Source of the DNA: Massilia solisilvae
GTDB lineage: Bacteria; Pseudomonadota; Gammaproteobacteria; Burkholderiales; Burkholderiaceae_D
Reading direction: 5' to 3'
Length of the DNA: 64,000 nucleotides
Assembly (NCBI RefSeq): GCF_024753215.1
Contig: NZ_JANUGV010000006.1
Span: forward strand, 124,001 to 188,000
Under the pieces are notes generated by a model. The model worked only from the letters and a program-made list of their open reading frames with translations, did no database searches and was not told the DNA's origin. A program made the position numbers and the translations under genes. How positions within the stretch are numbered: position 1 is the first letter of the stretch; every line of letters begins with the position of its first letter. Of the stretch, positions 1 to 9,948 are shown one piece after another.

Positions 1-74
1 TTGGGTATCGTATCCACCAGAAAACATTTCCCGCTTGTCCGGACGCAAGCAGGGCCTTGAGGCAAGCCCAAAAG

Positions 75-171
75 CCGTCGTCCCGACCCAGATCGGGACC
101 CATGCTGAGCATAACGAAGCCGCAGCGCCGGCAAACTCAGCATGGGTCCCGTCGTGCGACGGGACGACGTG
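75..171. repeat. REP/BIME-like palindromic element, copy 1
   Basis: Two short hairpins (GTCCCGA/TCGGGAC and GTCCCGT/ACGGGAC type arms) flank a spacer, and the outer halves (CCATGCTGAG left, CTCAGCATGG right) are also inverted relative to each other. It lies directly beyond the stop codon of the DUF885 gene. Related copies are at 33866-33947, 42456-42560, 56561-56675 and a half copy at 59984-60003. Bases 1-74 hold nothing I can assign. Confidence 0.75.
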
Positions 172-174
172 GTA

Positions 175-2082
175 CTACTGCTGCTGCATCAGCTCGCCAA
201 TCACGCGCACCGGCGCGTTGCCGTAGCTGAGGAACTGCTCGTTGAACTGGCGCAGGTCGAAGCGCTCGCCCAGTGCCTGCTTGCGCTTCTCGCGCAGTTC
301 CATGATGTCGCTGTAGCCGCTGAAATAGCTGGTCAGCTGCACCGACGACAGCTGCACGCGGCGCCACTTCTCCTCGGCTTCCTGGCGCGTCTGGAAGGCC
401 TGGCGCACCAGCAGGTCCAGCGCCTGCTCCTGCGTCATGCCCAGCACGTGCACGCTGTAGTCGAGGATGGTGTTGGTCACGCTGCGCAGGTTCCACTTGC
501 ACCACATCAGCCACATCTCGGGCGCGTTGTCGCCATAGCCGGCGTCGAGCATCAGGCGCTCGCCATACACCGCCCAGCCCTCGACCATGGCGCCGTTACC
601 GAACAGCGACTTGACCAGCGACGGCGAGCGGTTCGCGTACACCAGCTGCGCGTAGTGGCCCGGGATCGCCTCGTGCATGTTCAGGATTTGCAGCATCCAG
701 TCGTTGTACTCACGCAGGCTGCTCTCGGCCTGGGCCGCGCTCATGCCGTCCATCGGCGTGACGTTGTACCAGGTCTTGTCACGCGGGCGATACGGCCCCG
801 GCGCATCGATGCTGGCCCCTGCCACGCCACGCTGGTAGATCGGCGTCTCGCGCACTTCCAGCGGCTTCTTCGGGTCCAGCGCCAGCAGGTTATGCGAGGT
901 CACCCACTCCTGCAGCAGCGGGATCTGGCGGCGGATCTCGGGGAAGAAGTTCTCGCGCGTGCTGTGGTGCTCGGACAGCTTGTCGATCACCATGCCGATC
1001 TTTTTGATGCGGTCCTCGGGCTTGGCTGCGCTGCCCATGGTCTTGGCCCACAGCTGATCGGCCAGCGTGTCCATGCGCGCCAGGAGCTCGTCACGCGCGG
1101 CCAGCGCCTTGCGGTAGGTCTGCTCGGCCGTGCTGGACGACTGGATCTCGAGCGCGAACTTCTGCTCATACAGCTGCTTGCCGATCCTGAACGAGCGCGC
1201 ATGCTGCATCTGCTGCTGCGACTTGTCCAGGTCCGCCAGGTACTCCACCCACGCCAGCAGCGCGCTGCCCGCATTGGCCACACGCTGCGCGAAGATCGCC
1301 TTTTCCTGCGGCGTGAGGCTGGTGTCATCCTGCGCCGCCTTGCCCAGGTCGGCCAGCACCACCAGCGTGCCGGGCGCCTGCGCCAGCGCCAGAAGCGTGT
1401 GCTCGTGGGTCGGATTGACGATCGACGACTGCGCCGCGCGGTAGTAGTCGGGCACGCGCGCCAGGCGCTTCAGGATCGTGCGCAGCCGCTGGGGCTTGGC
1501 CGCGTACTCGGTGTTCATGATCAGGTCGAGCGATTGCGCCACGTTGTACTGCGCCGGGTTCCACTCGAACTCCTTGAACGTGGTCAGGCGCCAGCGGTCG
1601 TTCTCCAGTTTGTTGATCAGGAGCGCCTGGTCGGTGCGCTGCTTGGCCGATAGCCGTTCGGACTTCAATGCGCGCAGCTTCTCCAGCCATTCGTCGGTAA
1701 AGGCCAGGCGCTTGGCGCGCGTCTCGCGGTCGGGAATGGACACGCGGGCGGCGGTGTCGAACTTGCCCACTTCGATCGCGCCCTCGGGGTCGATGCGCCA
1801 CAGCGCGGTCAGGAACTGCATGGACAGGTTGTCGAACTGCCGGTCGGGCCAGCGCTCGGCTGCCGGCTGCACTGCCACCGCTTTCGCGGGTGCCGCCTTC
1901 GGGGCACTCTCCTTTGCCATGCTGGCTTTCGCGGCGCCGTGCTTCGTCGATTTGCCGGACGCCTTGGCTTTGGCGACCTTCGCTGGTTTGGCCTTGGCTG
2001 CCTTGCCATGCTTGGCGGCGCTCGCGGGCGCCAGCGCAAAGGTGGACAGCAGCACGGCCAGGGCGATCTTCGTTTTCATCAT
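175..2082 (-). CDS. DUF885 family protein, putative exported metallopeptidase-like
   Basis: A 635-residue protein with an N-terminal signal peptide (MKTKIALAVLLSTFALAPASA) followed by a Lys/Ala-rich linker of about 45 residues (AKHGKAAKAKPAKVAK and similar), then the DUF885 domain to the C-terminus. An HEAIPGHY motif near residue 470 is the zinc-binding-like signature of DUF885, whose members resemble metallopeptidases, though most are untested. The second of two consecutive ATGs (2079) could equally be the start; AAGG lies upstream of both. The basic linker after the signal peptide is unusual and may bind the cell wall or simply be low complexity. Export to the periplasm is inferred from the signal peptide. 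It stands alone, downstream of the SNF2 gene on the same strand with a gap of about 100 bp. Confidence 0.85.
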   Translation of the reverse strand: MMKTKIALAVLLSTFALAPASAAKHGKAAKAKPAKVAKAKASGKSTKHGAAKASMAKESAPKAAPAKAVAVQPAAERWPDRQFDNLSMQFLTALWRIDPEGAIEVGKFDTAARVSIPDRETRAKRLAFTDEWLEKLRALKSERLSAKQRTDQALLINKLENDRWRLTTFKEFEWNPAQYNVAQSLDLIMNTEYAAKPQRLRTILKRLARVPDYYRAAQSSIVNPTHEHTLLALAQAPGTLVVLADLGKAAQDDTSLTPQEKAIFAQRVANAGSALLAWVEYLADLDKSQQQMQHARSFRIGKQLYEQKFALEIQSSSTAEQTYRKALAARDELLARMDTLADQLWAKTMGSAAKPEDRIKKIGMVIDKLSEHHSTRENFFPEIRRQIPLLQEWVTSHNLLALDPKKPLEVRETPIYQRGVAGASIDAPGPYRPRDKTWYNVTPMDGMSAAQAESSLREYNDWMLQILNMHEAIPGHYAQLVYANRSPSLVKSLFGNGAMVEGWAVYGERLMLDAGYGDNAPEMWLMWCKWNLRSVTNTILDYSVHVLGMTQEQALDLLVRQAFQTRQEAEEKWRRVQLSSVQLTSYFSGYSDIMELREKRKQALGERFDLRQFNEQFLSYGNAPVRVIGELMQQQ

Positions 2083-2186
2083 CTCTGCGGCCTTGTAGTT
2101 ACGCGCGGAGCCCCGAACTGCCGGGTCCGCAAAAACCGCATCATCACATGGAACGCGCCGCCGCGCCAGCGCCGGCGCCGGCCAGG

Positions 2187-5100
2187 TCAGCGTGCCAGGC
2201 CCTGGCCAAGCATCGCCAGCATGTCCTGCGGCGACATGCGCGCCGCCGCGTCGGTCCCTTCGAGCAGGCTGTCGGCCAGCTCGCGCTTGTGCTGGTGCAG
2301 TTCGACGATGCCTTCCTCGATCGTGCCGCGCGCGACCAGCCGATAGATGGTCACGGGCCGCTGCTGGCCCATGCGGTGCGCGCGGTCCGAAGCCTGGTCT
2401 TCGACCGCGGGGTTCCACCACGGGTCCATGTGGATCACATAATCGGCCGCAGTGAGGTTGATGCCCACGCCGCCGGCTTTCAAACTGATCAGGAACACGT
2501 CGCCTTCGCCGGCCTGGAACGCGTCCACGCGCCGCTTGCGCTCCTGCATGGGCGTGGCGCCGTCCAGGTACTGGTACGCGATGCCGCGCTCGTCCAGGTG
2601 CTTGCGGATCAGCGACAGGTGATCGACGAACTGGCTGAACACCAGCACCTTGTGGCGGTTCTCGAGCAGATCGTCGAGCAGGTGCGCGAATGCGGCCAGC
2701 TTGCTGCTTGCGATGCCAAGGCCGGGCGCGGCCAGCTCCGGATTGCAGCAGGCGCGGCGCAGCTTCATCATCTCGGCCAGGATCGCGATCGCCTTCTGGC
2801 TTTGTGGCGCTTCGAGCGAAGCCAGCTTGTCCAGCGCCTCGCGCCGCAGCGATTCGTACAGCGCCCGCTCTTGTTCCGACAGCTCGACCGGCAGCACGAT
2901 CTCGGTGCGCGGCGGCAGTTCGGCCAACACTTGCGCCTTGGTGCGGCGCAGGATGAACGGCTGGGTCAGGCGACGCAGGCGCGCGCGGGCGCTGCTTTCG
3001 GCCCGCTTGTCCTGCGCCTTTTCGATGGGGCCGGCAAAGCGCAGCTGGAACTGGTCGGCCGTGCCCAGCAGGCCAGGGTTGATGAACCTGAACAGGTTCC
3101 ACAGCTCGCCCAGGTGGTTCTCCAGCGGCGTGCCGGTGGCGACCATGCGAAAGTCGCCCTGCAGCGCCATCACCGCTTTCGAGCGCTGCGTGTTCGCATT
3201 CTTGATGGCCTGGGCTTCGTCCAGCACGATGGTGTGCCAGCGCTGGTTCGCGAACAGCGGCGCTTCCAGCTGCAGCAGGCCGTAGCTGGCCACGATCAGG
3301 TCGAACGGGCCGGCTTCGTCCAGCATCGGCGCGCGCTCGCCGGGGCCGAACAGCTTCACGTTCAGCGTCGGCGCAAAGCGCGCCGCTTCGGCGATCCAGT
3401 TGGTGCACACCGAGGTCGGCGCAACCACCAGCGCCGGACCATCCGGCGCGCGCGACAGGATCAGGGCCAGCGCCTGCAGCGTCTTGCCGAGCCCCATATC
3501 GTCGGCCAGGCACGCGCCCACGCCCCAGTGCGCCAGCCGGGCGAGCCAGTTGAAGCCGTCGAGTTGGTAGTCGCGCAGCTCCGCCTGCAGCGTGCCCGGC
3601 AGCCTGGGCACGAAGGTTTCGATCTCCTGCATGCGCGACAGGTGCTCGCGCCATGCCTTGTCGGTCTTCACGCTGCCCGCCTCGCGCGCCAGTTCTTCCA
3701 ACGCAAAGCTGGCCAGCGCGTGCACGCGCACGCCGTCGCCTTTCAGTTCGCCAAAGCCGGCCAGGTCCATCAGGCGCCGGTGCAGCTCGGCCGACAGCGC
3801 CACGAACTCGTTCTCGCCCAATGCGACAAAGCGGCCGTCGCCTTCACGCAGGCGCTCGAGCAGGGCGCGCAGGTCCAGCACCTTGTTCTCGTCCACCACC
3901 AGGCTGCCCTCGGCCGCGAACCAGTCCTTGTCGCGCTTGATGTTGATGCGCACCGACTTGGCCTCGACCCGCTTGCTCACCTTGAACGACTGCCCGTCCG
4001 GCCACGCCACCACGACCTTGCCGGCGTCCAGGTCCTGCAGCTCGGCCAGCAGTTCCAGGCAGCGCAGCGGCTGGGCCAGCAGCCATTCGCCATGTTCGAA
4101 TTCGGCGTGTTCGAGCGCGTGGCAGCTGCCGACCAGCGCGCGCTCGGCGTCGCGCTCGCCGTTCAGGTCGCGCCGCGCTTCCATGCGCACGCCGGATACG
4201 TCCGCGATCACGCTCTCGGCGCCTTCTCCGGGCCGGTAGTAAGGGCCGGCGTCGGGCAGCGGGCGCACCAGCACCTGCATGCGCAGGCCCTGCTGGTAGG
4301 GCAGCAGATGCACGTGCAGGCGCGCGTCGGCTGGCACCTGTTCAATGTCCGCGGCGCTGCTGCCGATGTCGGACTGTACCGTCACGATCGACGACACCGC
4401 GCCGATGGCTTTCAGCACCTGCCGTTCGGCTTCCAGCGGCACCACCAGGCCATCGCCGACGATGGCCGCAATGCGCCGGTGCTCTTCCTTGATGCGCACG
4501 ATGCGCAGGCGCGTGGGCGTCTCGCGCGTGATGACCACCTCGCCGCGCTGCTCGCGCAGCGGCGGCTGCAGCATGATCGTGACCTTGCCGTTCCCGGCCC
4601 TGACCAGCAGCTCCGGCTCGCCCGGCAGCAGCTCCACCCGCGTGCCTGGCGCATCCATCCAGAACAGCAGCGGGTGGCCGGCCAGCGCGGCCAGCGCCTT
4701 GTCCAGGTCGAACTCGTAGCGCACGCCGCTGCCGTAGTAGCGGTAACCGCCGATGGCGCTGGCTGCCTGCATGTCCTGCGCGGTCAAAAAGTCGAGCGTG
4801 GCCGCCTCTTCGACCAGGCGCTTCAGGCCCACGGCGCGCCCGCGTGTCCAGTTGCCTTGCGCGTCGCGCTTCTGCTCGCGCGGTTCGATGTCGCGCACGC
4901 CCAGGTGCGGGTCGTAGGCGATCAGCCACACCAGCCGCGATTCCTGCTCCGCCGGCGCGGCCGGGGCCTCGGCCTGCAGGCTGATGAGCGCGTTGAGCTG
5001 GCGTTCCCACGGCTGTTCGCGCTCGAACCACAGTGCCATGTCAGAAAATCGGTGCCGCTGGCGCAGCTCGATCGCCTCGCGCTCGCGCCCCACCGCGCCA

Positions 5101-6311
5101 AGGCCGCCCAGCACCGATGCCAGTTGCGCCGCGATGAAGTCGAAGCCCGCCTGCCGCGCCAGTTCGATGTTCTGTTCGGCCTGCGCGCGTCGGTCGGCGG
5201 ACAGCGGCACGCCAAGCCAGAAGTGGAGCAGGGCGCGGAACATGAAGGGCTGCAGCGCGCTTTCCCAGTTGCGCGAGGCGAGCACCTCGGCGTCAACCAG
5301 GCCGCCGCGGATCTGGCGCAGCATCGACAGCTGCTGGTACACCGCCGTGTCGTGGCTCTGCACCGCGCGCGTAGCCGTGTCGAGGTAGGCGTCGAGCGCC
5401 TTCTGGTGTTTGGCCGCGCCACTTCTCATCATGGCCGTCGCGTAGAGGTGGCCGCCAATCCCTTCGAAGATGGCCTTGCGCTTGCCGGTCTCGCGGCGCA
5501 ACGCCTTGAGCGCCTTGTCCAGCGTGTCCAGTGCAGGTTCGAGCTCGTCGCGCAGCAGGAGCAGCAGGCCGCGGAAAAACAGGTCGGCCGAATCGTCCAG
5601 GTCGTGCAGCAGGGCTTCCATCTCGGACAGGCGAGCGCACAGCAGCAGCTGCTCGGCCAGCGCCACCCGCAGCGCCATGGAGGCGCCGCCCTGCGCCACG
5701 TAGTCGATGGCATGCTCGCGGATGGCCGGTGCGGCGGCCGGTTCGCGCTGGACGTTCTTGACGAGGACGGCCAGCACGTCGTCGCGCAGGGCCGGATTGA
5801 TGCGGTCGAGCAGCGCAGGTTCGAAAGGCCGGGCGCAGATCTCCACCAGCGGGTGCAGGTAGGCGGCCTCGTGGCAGCGCAGGCATGCGGCCAGCAGCGG
5901 GCCCACGATCTTTGGCCCCTCGCCGCCGATCAGCGCCAGGCGCAGCAAGGCCAGGCCCTGCCGATAACTGCGCAGCATCGGCGTGCCCTGCCAGTCCAGT
6001 CGCAGCGGCATCATTTGCGCGTACACCTCGCGGAACTCGTCCAGCCGCCGCTCCCTGAGCACCTGGTCGATCGCCGGCCAGGTGGCGTCAAGCGCGGCGA
6101 CGACGCCGCGCCCCGTCACCATGCTGGCAAGGCCCAGCGCCTGCAGCCGCGCCAGGTCCGCGGCAAGATCGTCTTCCGATGCGAACGCGTCAAGCGAAGT
6201 GACGTGGCTGAACAGGCGGCTCCTGCCCATCGGCTCGCCCGTCAGCGCGAGCAAGGCAAGGATGTTTTTCTGCCGCGCGCTGCAGGCCTCGAACGCCTCC
6301 CTTGTACTCAT
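2187..6311 (-). CDS. Large SNF2-family DEAD/DEAH-box ATPase
   Basis: A 1374-residue protein whose last 480 or so residues form a SNF2/RapA-type helicase core: Walker A in ADDMGLGKT near residue 940, the DEAH-like box LDEAQAIKN near 1030, and the C-terminal helicase half with VFSQFVDHL and DQASDRAHRMGQ. The family translocates on double-stranded DNA and remodels protein-DNA complexes. About 890 residues precede the core; they look alpha-helical and TPR-like early on, and I see no SWIM-type zinc cysteines. The start ATG overlaps the stop of the upstream S9 peptidase (ATGA), so the two are probably translated together. The partner complex and role are unknown. The ATPase core assignment is firm. 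Confidence 0.9.
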   Translation of the reverse strand: MSTREAFEACSARQKNILALLALTGEPMGRSRLFSHVTSLDAFASEDDLAADLARLQALGLASMVTGRGVVAALDATWPAIDQVLRERRLDEFREVYAQMMPLRLDWQGTPMLRSYRQGLALLRLALIGGEGPKIVGPLLAACLRCHEAAYLHPLVEICARPFEPALLDRINPALRDDVLAVLVKNVQREPAAAPAIREHAIDYVAQGGASMALRVALAEQLLLCARLSEMEALLHDLDDSADLFFRGLLLLLRDELEPALDTLDKALKALRRETGKRKAIFEGIGGHLYATAMMRSGAAKHQKALDAYLDTATRAVQSHDTAVYQQLSMLRQIRGGLVDAEVLASRNWESALQPFMFRALLHFWLGVPLSADRRAQAEQNIELARQAGFDFIAAQLASVLGGLGAVGREREAIELRQRHRFSDMALWFEREQPWERQLNALISLQAEAPAAPAEQESRLVWLIAYDPHLGVRDIEPREQKRDAQGNWTRGRAVGLKRLVEEAATLDFLTAQDMQAASAIGGYRYYGSGVRYEFDLDKALAALAGHPLLFWMDAPGTRVELLPGEPELLVRAGNGKVTIMLQPPLREQRGEVVITRETPTRLRIVRIKEEHRRIAAIVGDGLVVPLEAERQVLKAIGAVSSIVTVQSDIGSSAADIEQVPADARLHVHLLPYQQGLRMQVLVRPLPDAGPYYRPGEGAESVIADVSGVRMEARRDLNGERDAERALVGSCHALEHAEFEHGEWLLAQPLRCLELLAELQDLDAGKVVVAWPDGQSFKVSKRVEAKSVRINIKRDKDWFAAEGSLVVDENKVLDLRALLERLREGDGRFVALGENEFVALSAELHRRLMDLAGFGELKGDGVRVHALASFALEELAREAGSVKTDKAWREHLSRMQEIETFVPRLPGTLQAELRDYQLDGFNWLARLAHWGVGACLADDMGLGKTLQALALILSRAPDGPALVVAPTSVCTNWIAEAARFAPTLNVKLFGPGERAPMLDEAGPFDLIVASYGLLQLEAPLFANQRWHTIVLDEAQAIKNANTQRSKAVMALQGDFRMVATGTPLENHLGELWNLFRFINPGLLGTADQFQLRFAGPIEKAQDKRAESSARARLRRLTQPFILRRTKAQVLAELPPRTEIVLPVELSEQERALYESLRREALDKLASLEAPQSQKAIAILAEMMKLRRACCNPELAAPGLGIASSKLAAFAHLLDDLLENRHKVLVFSQFVDHLSLIRKHLDERGIAYQYLDGATPMQERKRRVDAFQAGEGDVFLISLKAGGVGINLTAADYVIHMDPWWNPAVEDQASDRAHRMGQQRPVTIYRLVARGTIEEGIVELHQHKRELADSLLEGTDAAARMSPQDMLAMLGQGLAR

Positions 6312-8239
6312 GCAGCCAGGTTCTCGATCGCCACCGGCGCCAGGCCCTGCGGGATGGGAATGCCGAAGATGCGCAGGTAGAAGTACAGCTCGGCCTCGAG
6401 CGTGCGCACGATGCTGTCGGCCTTGCGGAAACCGTGCCCCTCGCCTTCGAGCGTGATGTACGCCACCGGCACGCCGCGTGTGCGCAGCGCCTGCACCATC
6501 ACCTCCGATTGCTGCGGCGGCACGACCTTGTCGTCCAGGCCCTGGAAAAAGATCATTGGGCGCTTGAGCTTGTCGGTGTGGTGAATCGGCGAACGTTCGG
6601 CGTACACGGCATCGGCCTCGCCTTTGGGCGCGATCAGGTACTCGTTGTAGTGCGACTCGAACTTGTGCGAGTCCGCGTCCAGCCCCGCCAGGTCGGACAC
6701 GCCGTAGTAGCTGGCGCCGGCCTTGAACACGTCGTGGAAGGTGAGCGCGCACAGCGTCGTGAGCCCGCCCGCGCTGCCGCCGCGAATGACGAGCCGTTCG
6801 CGGTCCACCAGTGCCTGGTCGGCCAGGTAGCGCGCGCCGGCCACGCAGTCCTCCACGTCCACCACGCCCCACTGGCCTTCGAGTGCGTCGCGATAAGCGC
6901 GGCCAAAGCCGGTGCTGCCGCCGTAGTTCACGTCCAGCACGGCGATGCCGCGGCTGGTCCAAAACTGGGTTGCGAGCTTGAGCGTGCTGCTGGCCATGCC
7001 GGTCGGCCCGCCGTGCCCGATCACGATCAGCGGCGGCTTTTCGCCGGCGGCCGGTTCAAAGTCGGCATTGGCCGGCGGGTAGAAAAATGCGTGCGCGGTA
7101 CGGCCGTTGGCGCTGGGGTAGCTGATGGTTTGCGGCACCGACAGGTAGCCGGCGTCCGGCACGTTGGCAATCGACCGCGCCAGTACCTCGCGCGTGCCGC
7201 GGGCCAGGTCGATGCGCGCCAGTTCAAGCGCAATGGTCGGCGCACCGCCCAGGATCGCCAGCGTATCGCCGCAAACGCGCAGCTCGCGGATCTCCTGGTA
7301 AGGATGGTCGATCGGGCAAAGCCGCCCGTCGACCAGGCGCGCGAGCTTGCTCACGCCCTGTTCAATGTAGGTGCAGATGATCTCGGACGCCGAGCGAAAG
7401 CCGTACATCGAGCCGCCGAAGGTCCAGTGCGGGCTGCCGAATTCGGCCTCGCGCGGGCACAGCGCGGCCACCACGCCACCGTCGAACCGGTACAGGTTCC
7501 ACCAGCCGGTGCGGTCCGACACGAAATGCAGCACGCCGGACGGCGACCACTCCGGCTGGCAGATCGACTCACCCGGCCCGCCGGCCACCAGCCGGCCGTT
7601 AAGCAGGCTGCCGTCGCCCGCGATGTCGGCCAGCCACAGCTCGGTGCCTTGCCACGGCATGCGCGGGTGGTCCCAGCACAGCCAGGCCAGCTGGCGCCCG
7701 TTGGGCGAGATGCGCGGCGCGGCATAGAAATCGTTGCCGTCCACGAGCACGGTCTCGCGCCCGTCAAAGCCGATCGCGCAGATCGTATTGACCGGGTAGG
7801 CGTGCCCGGCCCCGTGATCCTCGCGCACGCCAACGAGGCGTTTGCGCGGCGCATCGGCAACGAAGTCGGCGTAGCGCAGGGTGCCGCCCGCGCAGACCGG
7901 CGCCGGCTCGCCGTCCGCGCCAATGCGGTACAGGCAGCTGTCGGCGTAATGCGAGAACCACACGCCGCCGCCGGCAACGGCAAACGCGCCGCCACCGTAT
8001 TCGTGCACCCGGGTGCGTACGTTGAAGGGGGCGGGCGTGACTTCTTCCACGGCGCCTGCGCGCTGGCGCAGCAGCGTGTTGCGGCCGCCTTCGCTGGCGC
8101 GGCCCGCCAGCCAGTACACGTCGGCGCCGTCGAGCATGACCTGCGACAGCGGCGCGGCGCCGGCAGCGACGACGTGGGCGGTGATCGGGGAACTCCAGGT
8201 GCCGCACGGCGCGGCCTGTTTGCGGTTCGAGGCGGTCAT
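6308..8239 (-). CDS. S9 family (prolyl oligopeptidase-type) serine peptidase
   Basis: A 643-residue protein with an N-terminal beta-propeller region (about residues 50-380) and a C-terminal alpha/beta-hydrolase domain. The catalytic triad is visible: Ser near 488 in IRGGSAGG, Asp near 568 in FQGLDDKVVP and His near 600 in GEGHGF. The family cleaves short peptides, often after proline or as acylaminoacyl/dipeptidyl peptidases. No signal peptide is visible, so it is probably cytoplasmic. Its stop overlaps the start of the SNF2 gene by four bases. It is transcribed divergently from hemE; the gap of 95 bp must hold both promoters. Confidence 0.9.
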   Translation of the reverse strand: MTASNRKQAAPCGTWSSPITAHVVAAGAAPLSQVMLDGADVYWLAGRASEGGRNTLLRQRAGAVEEVTPAPFNVRTRVHEYGGGAFAVAGGGVWFSHYADSCLYRIGADGEPAPVCAGGTLRYADFVADAPRKRLVGVREDHGAGHAYPVNTICAIGFDGRETVLVDGNDFYAAPRISPNGRQLAWLCWDHPRMPWQGTELWLADIAGDGSLLNGRLVAGGPGESICQPEWSPSGVLHFVSDRTGWWNLYRFDGGVVAALCPREAEFGSPHWTFGGSMYGFRSASEIICTYIEQGVSKLARLVDGRLCPIDHPYQEIRELRVCGDTLAILGGAPTIALELARIDLARGTREVLARSIANVPDAGYLSVPQTISYPSANGRTAHAFFYPPANADFEPAAGEKPPLIVIGHGGPTGMASSTLKLATQFWTSRGIAVLDVNYGGSTGFGRAYRDALEGQWGVVDVEDCVAGARYLADQALVDRERLVIRGGSAGGLTTLCALTFHDVFKAGASYYGVSDLAGLDADSHKFESHYNEYLIAPKGEADAVYAERSPIHHTDKLKRPMIFFQGLDDKVVPPQQSEVMVQALRTRGVPVAYITLEGEGHGFRKADSIVRTLEAELYFYLRIFGIPIPQGLAPVAIENLAA

Positions 8240-8334
8240 GGGAAGGGGCGAAATCGGTTGGCTGGAACTGCATTATAAGTGCGCGTCCGGGGATGCGATA
8301 ATAGCTGCTTTCCCCACGCCTTTTATTGTCTGCC

Positions 8335-9417
8335 ATGCCACAATTCGCCCCGCTCAAGAACGACACCTTCCTGCGCGCCCTGCTGCGCCAGCCGACCGAC
8401 TACACCCCGGTGTGGCTGATGCGGCAGGCCGGGCGCTACCTGCCGGAGTACCGCGCAACGCGCGCCAAGGCAGGGTCGTTCATGGGGCTGGCCACCAATC
8501 CCGACTATGCCACCGAGGTGACGCTGCAGCCGATCGACCGCTATCCGCTGGATGCCGCGATCCTGTTCTCGGACATCCTGACCGTACCCGATGCGATGGG
8601 CCTGGGCCTGTATTTCGCCGAGGGCGAAGGCCCCAAATTTGAGCGCTCGGTGCGCACCGAGGAACAGGTGAACGCGCTCGCGGTGCCGGACATGGCCTCG
8701 CTCGACTACGTGTTCAAGGCGGTCACGCAGATCCGCACCGAGCTCGATGGCCGCGTGCCGCTGATCGGCTTTTCCGGCAGCCCGTGGACGCTGGCGTGCT
8801 ACATGGTCGAAGGCGGCGGCTCGCGTGAATTCCACACCATCAAAAAGATGCTGTATTCGCGCCCGGACCTGATGCACCGCGTCCTCGACATCAACGCCCA
8901 GGCCGTGGCCACTTACCTGAACGCCCAGATCGACGCCGGCGCGCAGGCCGTGATGATCTTCGACTCGTGGGGCGGGGCGCTGGCCGATGGCGCCTACCAG
9001 GAATTCTCGCTGCGCTACATGCAGCAGGTGGTCAGCCAGCTGCAGCGCGAGAAGGACGGCGTGCGCATTCCGGCGATCGTGTTCACCAAGGGCGGCGGCC
9101 TGTGGCTGGACGAGATGGCCGGCATCGGCGCCGACGCGCTGGGGCTGGACTGGACCGTCAACCTGGGCCGCGCGCGCGCGCTGGCCGGCGACCGCGTGGC
9201 CCTGCAGGGCAATCTGGACCCTGCGATCCTGTTCGCGCAGCCGGACCAGATCCGTGCCGAAGTCGAGCGCTCGCTCACCGCCTACGGCACGCCTTCGGCC
9301 GGGCACGGGCACGTGTTCAACCTGGGTCACGGCATTTCGCAGTTCACGCCGCCGGAGTCGGTCAGCGCCATGGTCGAGGCGGTCCACGACTTCAGCCGAC
9401 GCCAGCGCGCGGCCTGA
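8335..9417 (+). CDS. hemE: Uroporphyrinogen decarboxylase
   Basis: A 360-residue protein of standard HemE length. It removes the four acetate carboxyls of uroporphyrinogen III to give coproporphyrinogen III in haem synthesis, in the cytoplasm. Seen motifs: [13 protein letters not shown] near the N-terminus (substrate-binding Arg), [13 protein letters not shown] with the catalytic Asp, [17 protein letters not shown], and the C-terminal FNLGHGI. An in-frame TTG lies 9 bases upstream, but the ATG at 8335 gives the conserved N-terminus. The hemE-priA neighbourhood is common in Burkholderiales. Confidence 0.97.
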   Translation: MPQFAPLKNDTFLRALLRQPTDYTPVWLMRQAGRYLPEYRATRAKAGSFMGLATNPDYATEVTLQPIDRYPLDAAILFSDILTVPDAMGLGLYFAEGEGPKFERSVRTEEQVNALAVPDMASLDYVFKAVTQIRTELDGRVPLIGFSGSPWTLACYMVEGGGSREFHTIKKMLYSRPDLMHRVLDINAQAVATYLNAQIDAGAQAVMIFDSWGGALADGAYQEFSLRYMQQVVSQLQREKDGVRIPAIVFTKGGGLWLDEMAGIGADALGLDWTVNLGRARALAGDRVALQGNLDPAILFAQPDQIRAEVERSLTAYGTPSAGHGHVFNLGHGISQFTPPESVSAMVEAVHDFSRRQRAA

Positions 9418-9429
9418 ACCGACCTCATG

Positions 9430-9926
9430 TTCACAGTGTGAAACTCACACTTGTTCACACGTTGCGCAAGTGCAAGAAAAGTTGCTGTGGAAATGTCCAG
9501 TGATCATTGGGTGCTGTAAGCGATTGAATCTACAGGAATTTTTAGTTTTAGAGGTTTTCCTCTAGCCAAATTTGCTTGTGGCATCCTCGGATCCGAAGAA
9601 TTTTTCAGTGTTTTGTTCACAAAGTTATCAACAGGGGCTTGTCGATTCGACCAAAAAGTCCTTGGTTTACCGGGGTTTACAGCGAAACTTGAAGTGTTGG
9701 ATGAGCTTTCTGCTGCGTTGCGAGATATTTTATGCACTGCCCGGGGTCACTTATGCACAACGATTGGGCGGCATACAGCACATCGTAGGGCTGGCGCAGA
9801 TAAAATACCAACCCGTTGATAATAAAGGAAAAATTGCTCTAGAATTTGCACACGGGAAAATCCAATCTTGAGCTAACGTAAACTTCATCGCGGGTCAAGC
9901 CCCCATTGTCCACAAAGTTTTCCACA
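9430..9926 (+). promoter_or_regulatory. AT-richer gap with a cluster of DnaA-box-like 9-mers
   Basis: The 531-bp hemE-priA gap is clearly less GC-rich than its surroundings. On the + strand it carries TTGTTCACA (9451 and 9613), TTATCAACA (9625), TTATGCACA (9751, which fits TTATNCACA exactly), TTATGCACT (9730), TTGTCCACA (9906) and TTTTCCACA (9918). A 13-base palindrome with one central base, TTCACAGTGTGAA, sits at 9430-9442. All 9-mers point the same way. No convincing gene is seen in the gap. DnaA binding is an inference. Confidence 0.5.
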
Positions 9927-9948
9927 ACCACCGCCAGCAAGGCCTAGA

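Noticed and set aside
1890..6380. A very long plus-strand open frame opposite the SNF2 gene
   Set aside because: It is a GC-rich shadow of the SNF2 coding strand with no domain match, and it reads as low-complexity Arg/Gln/His/Ala-rich protein.
9572..9871. A 99-residue frame in the hemE-priA gap
   Set aside because: No ribosome-binding site, unusual composition for this genome, and it covers the DnaA-box-like sites.
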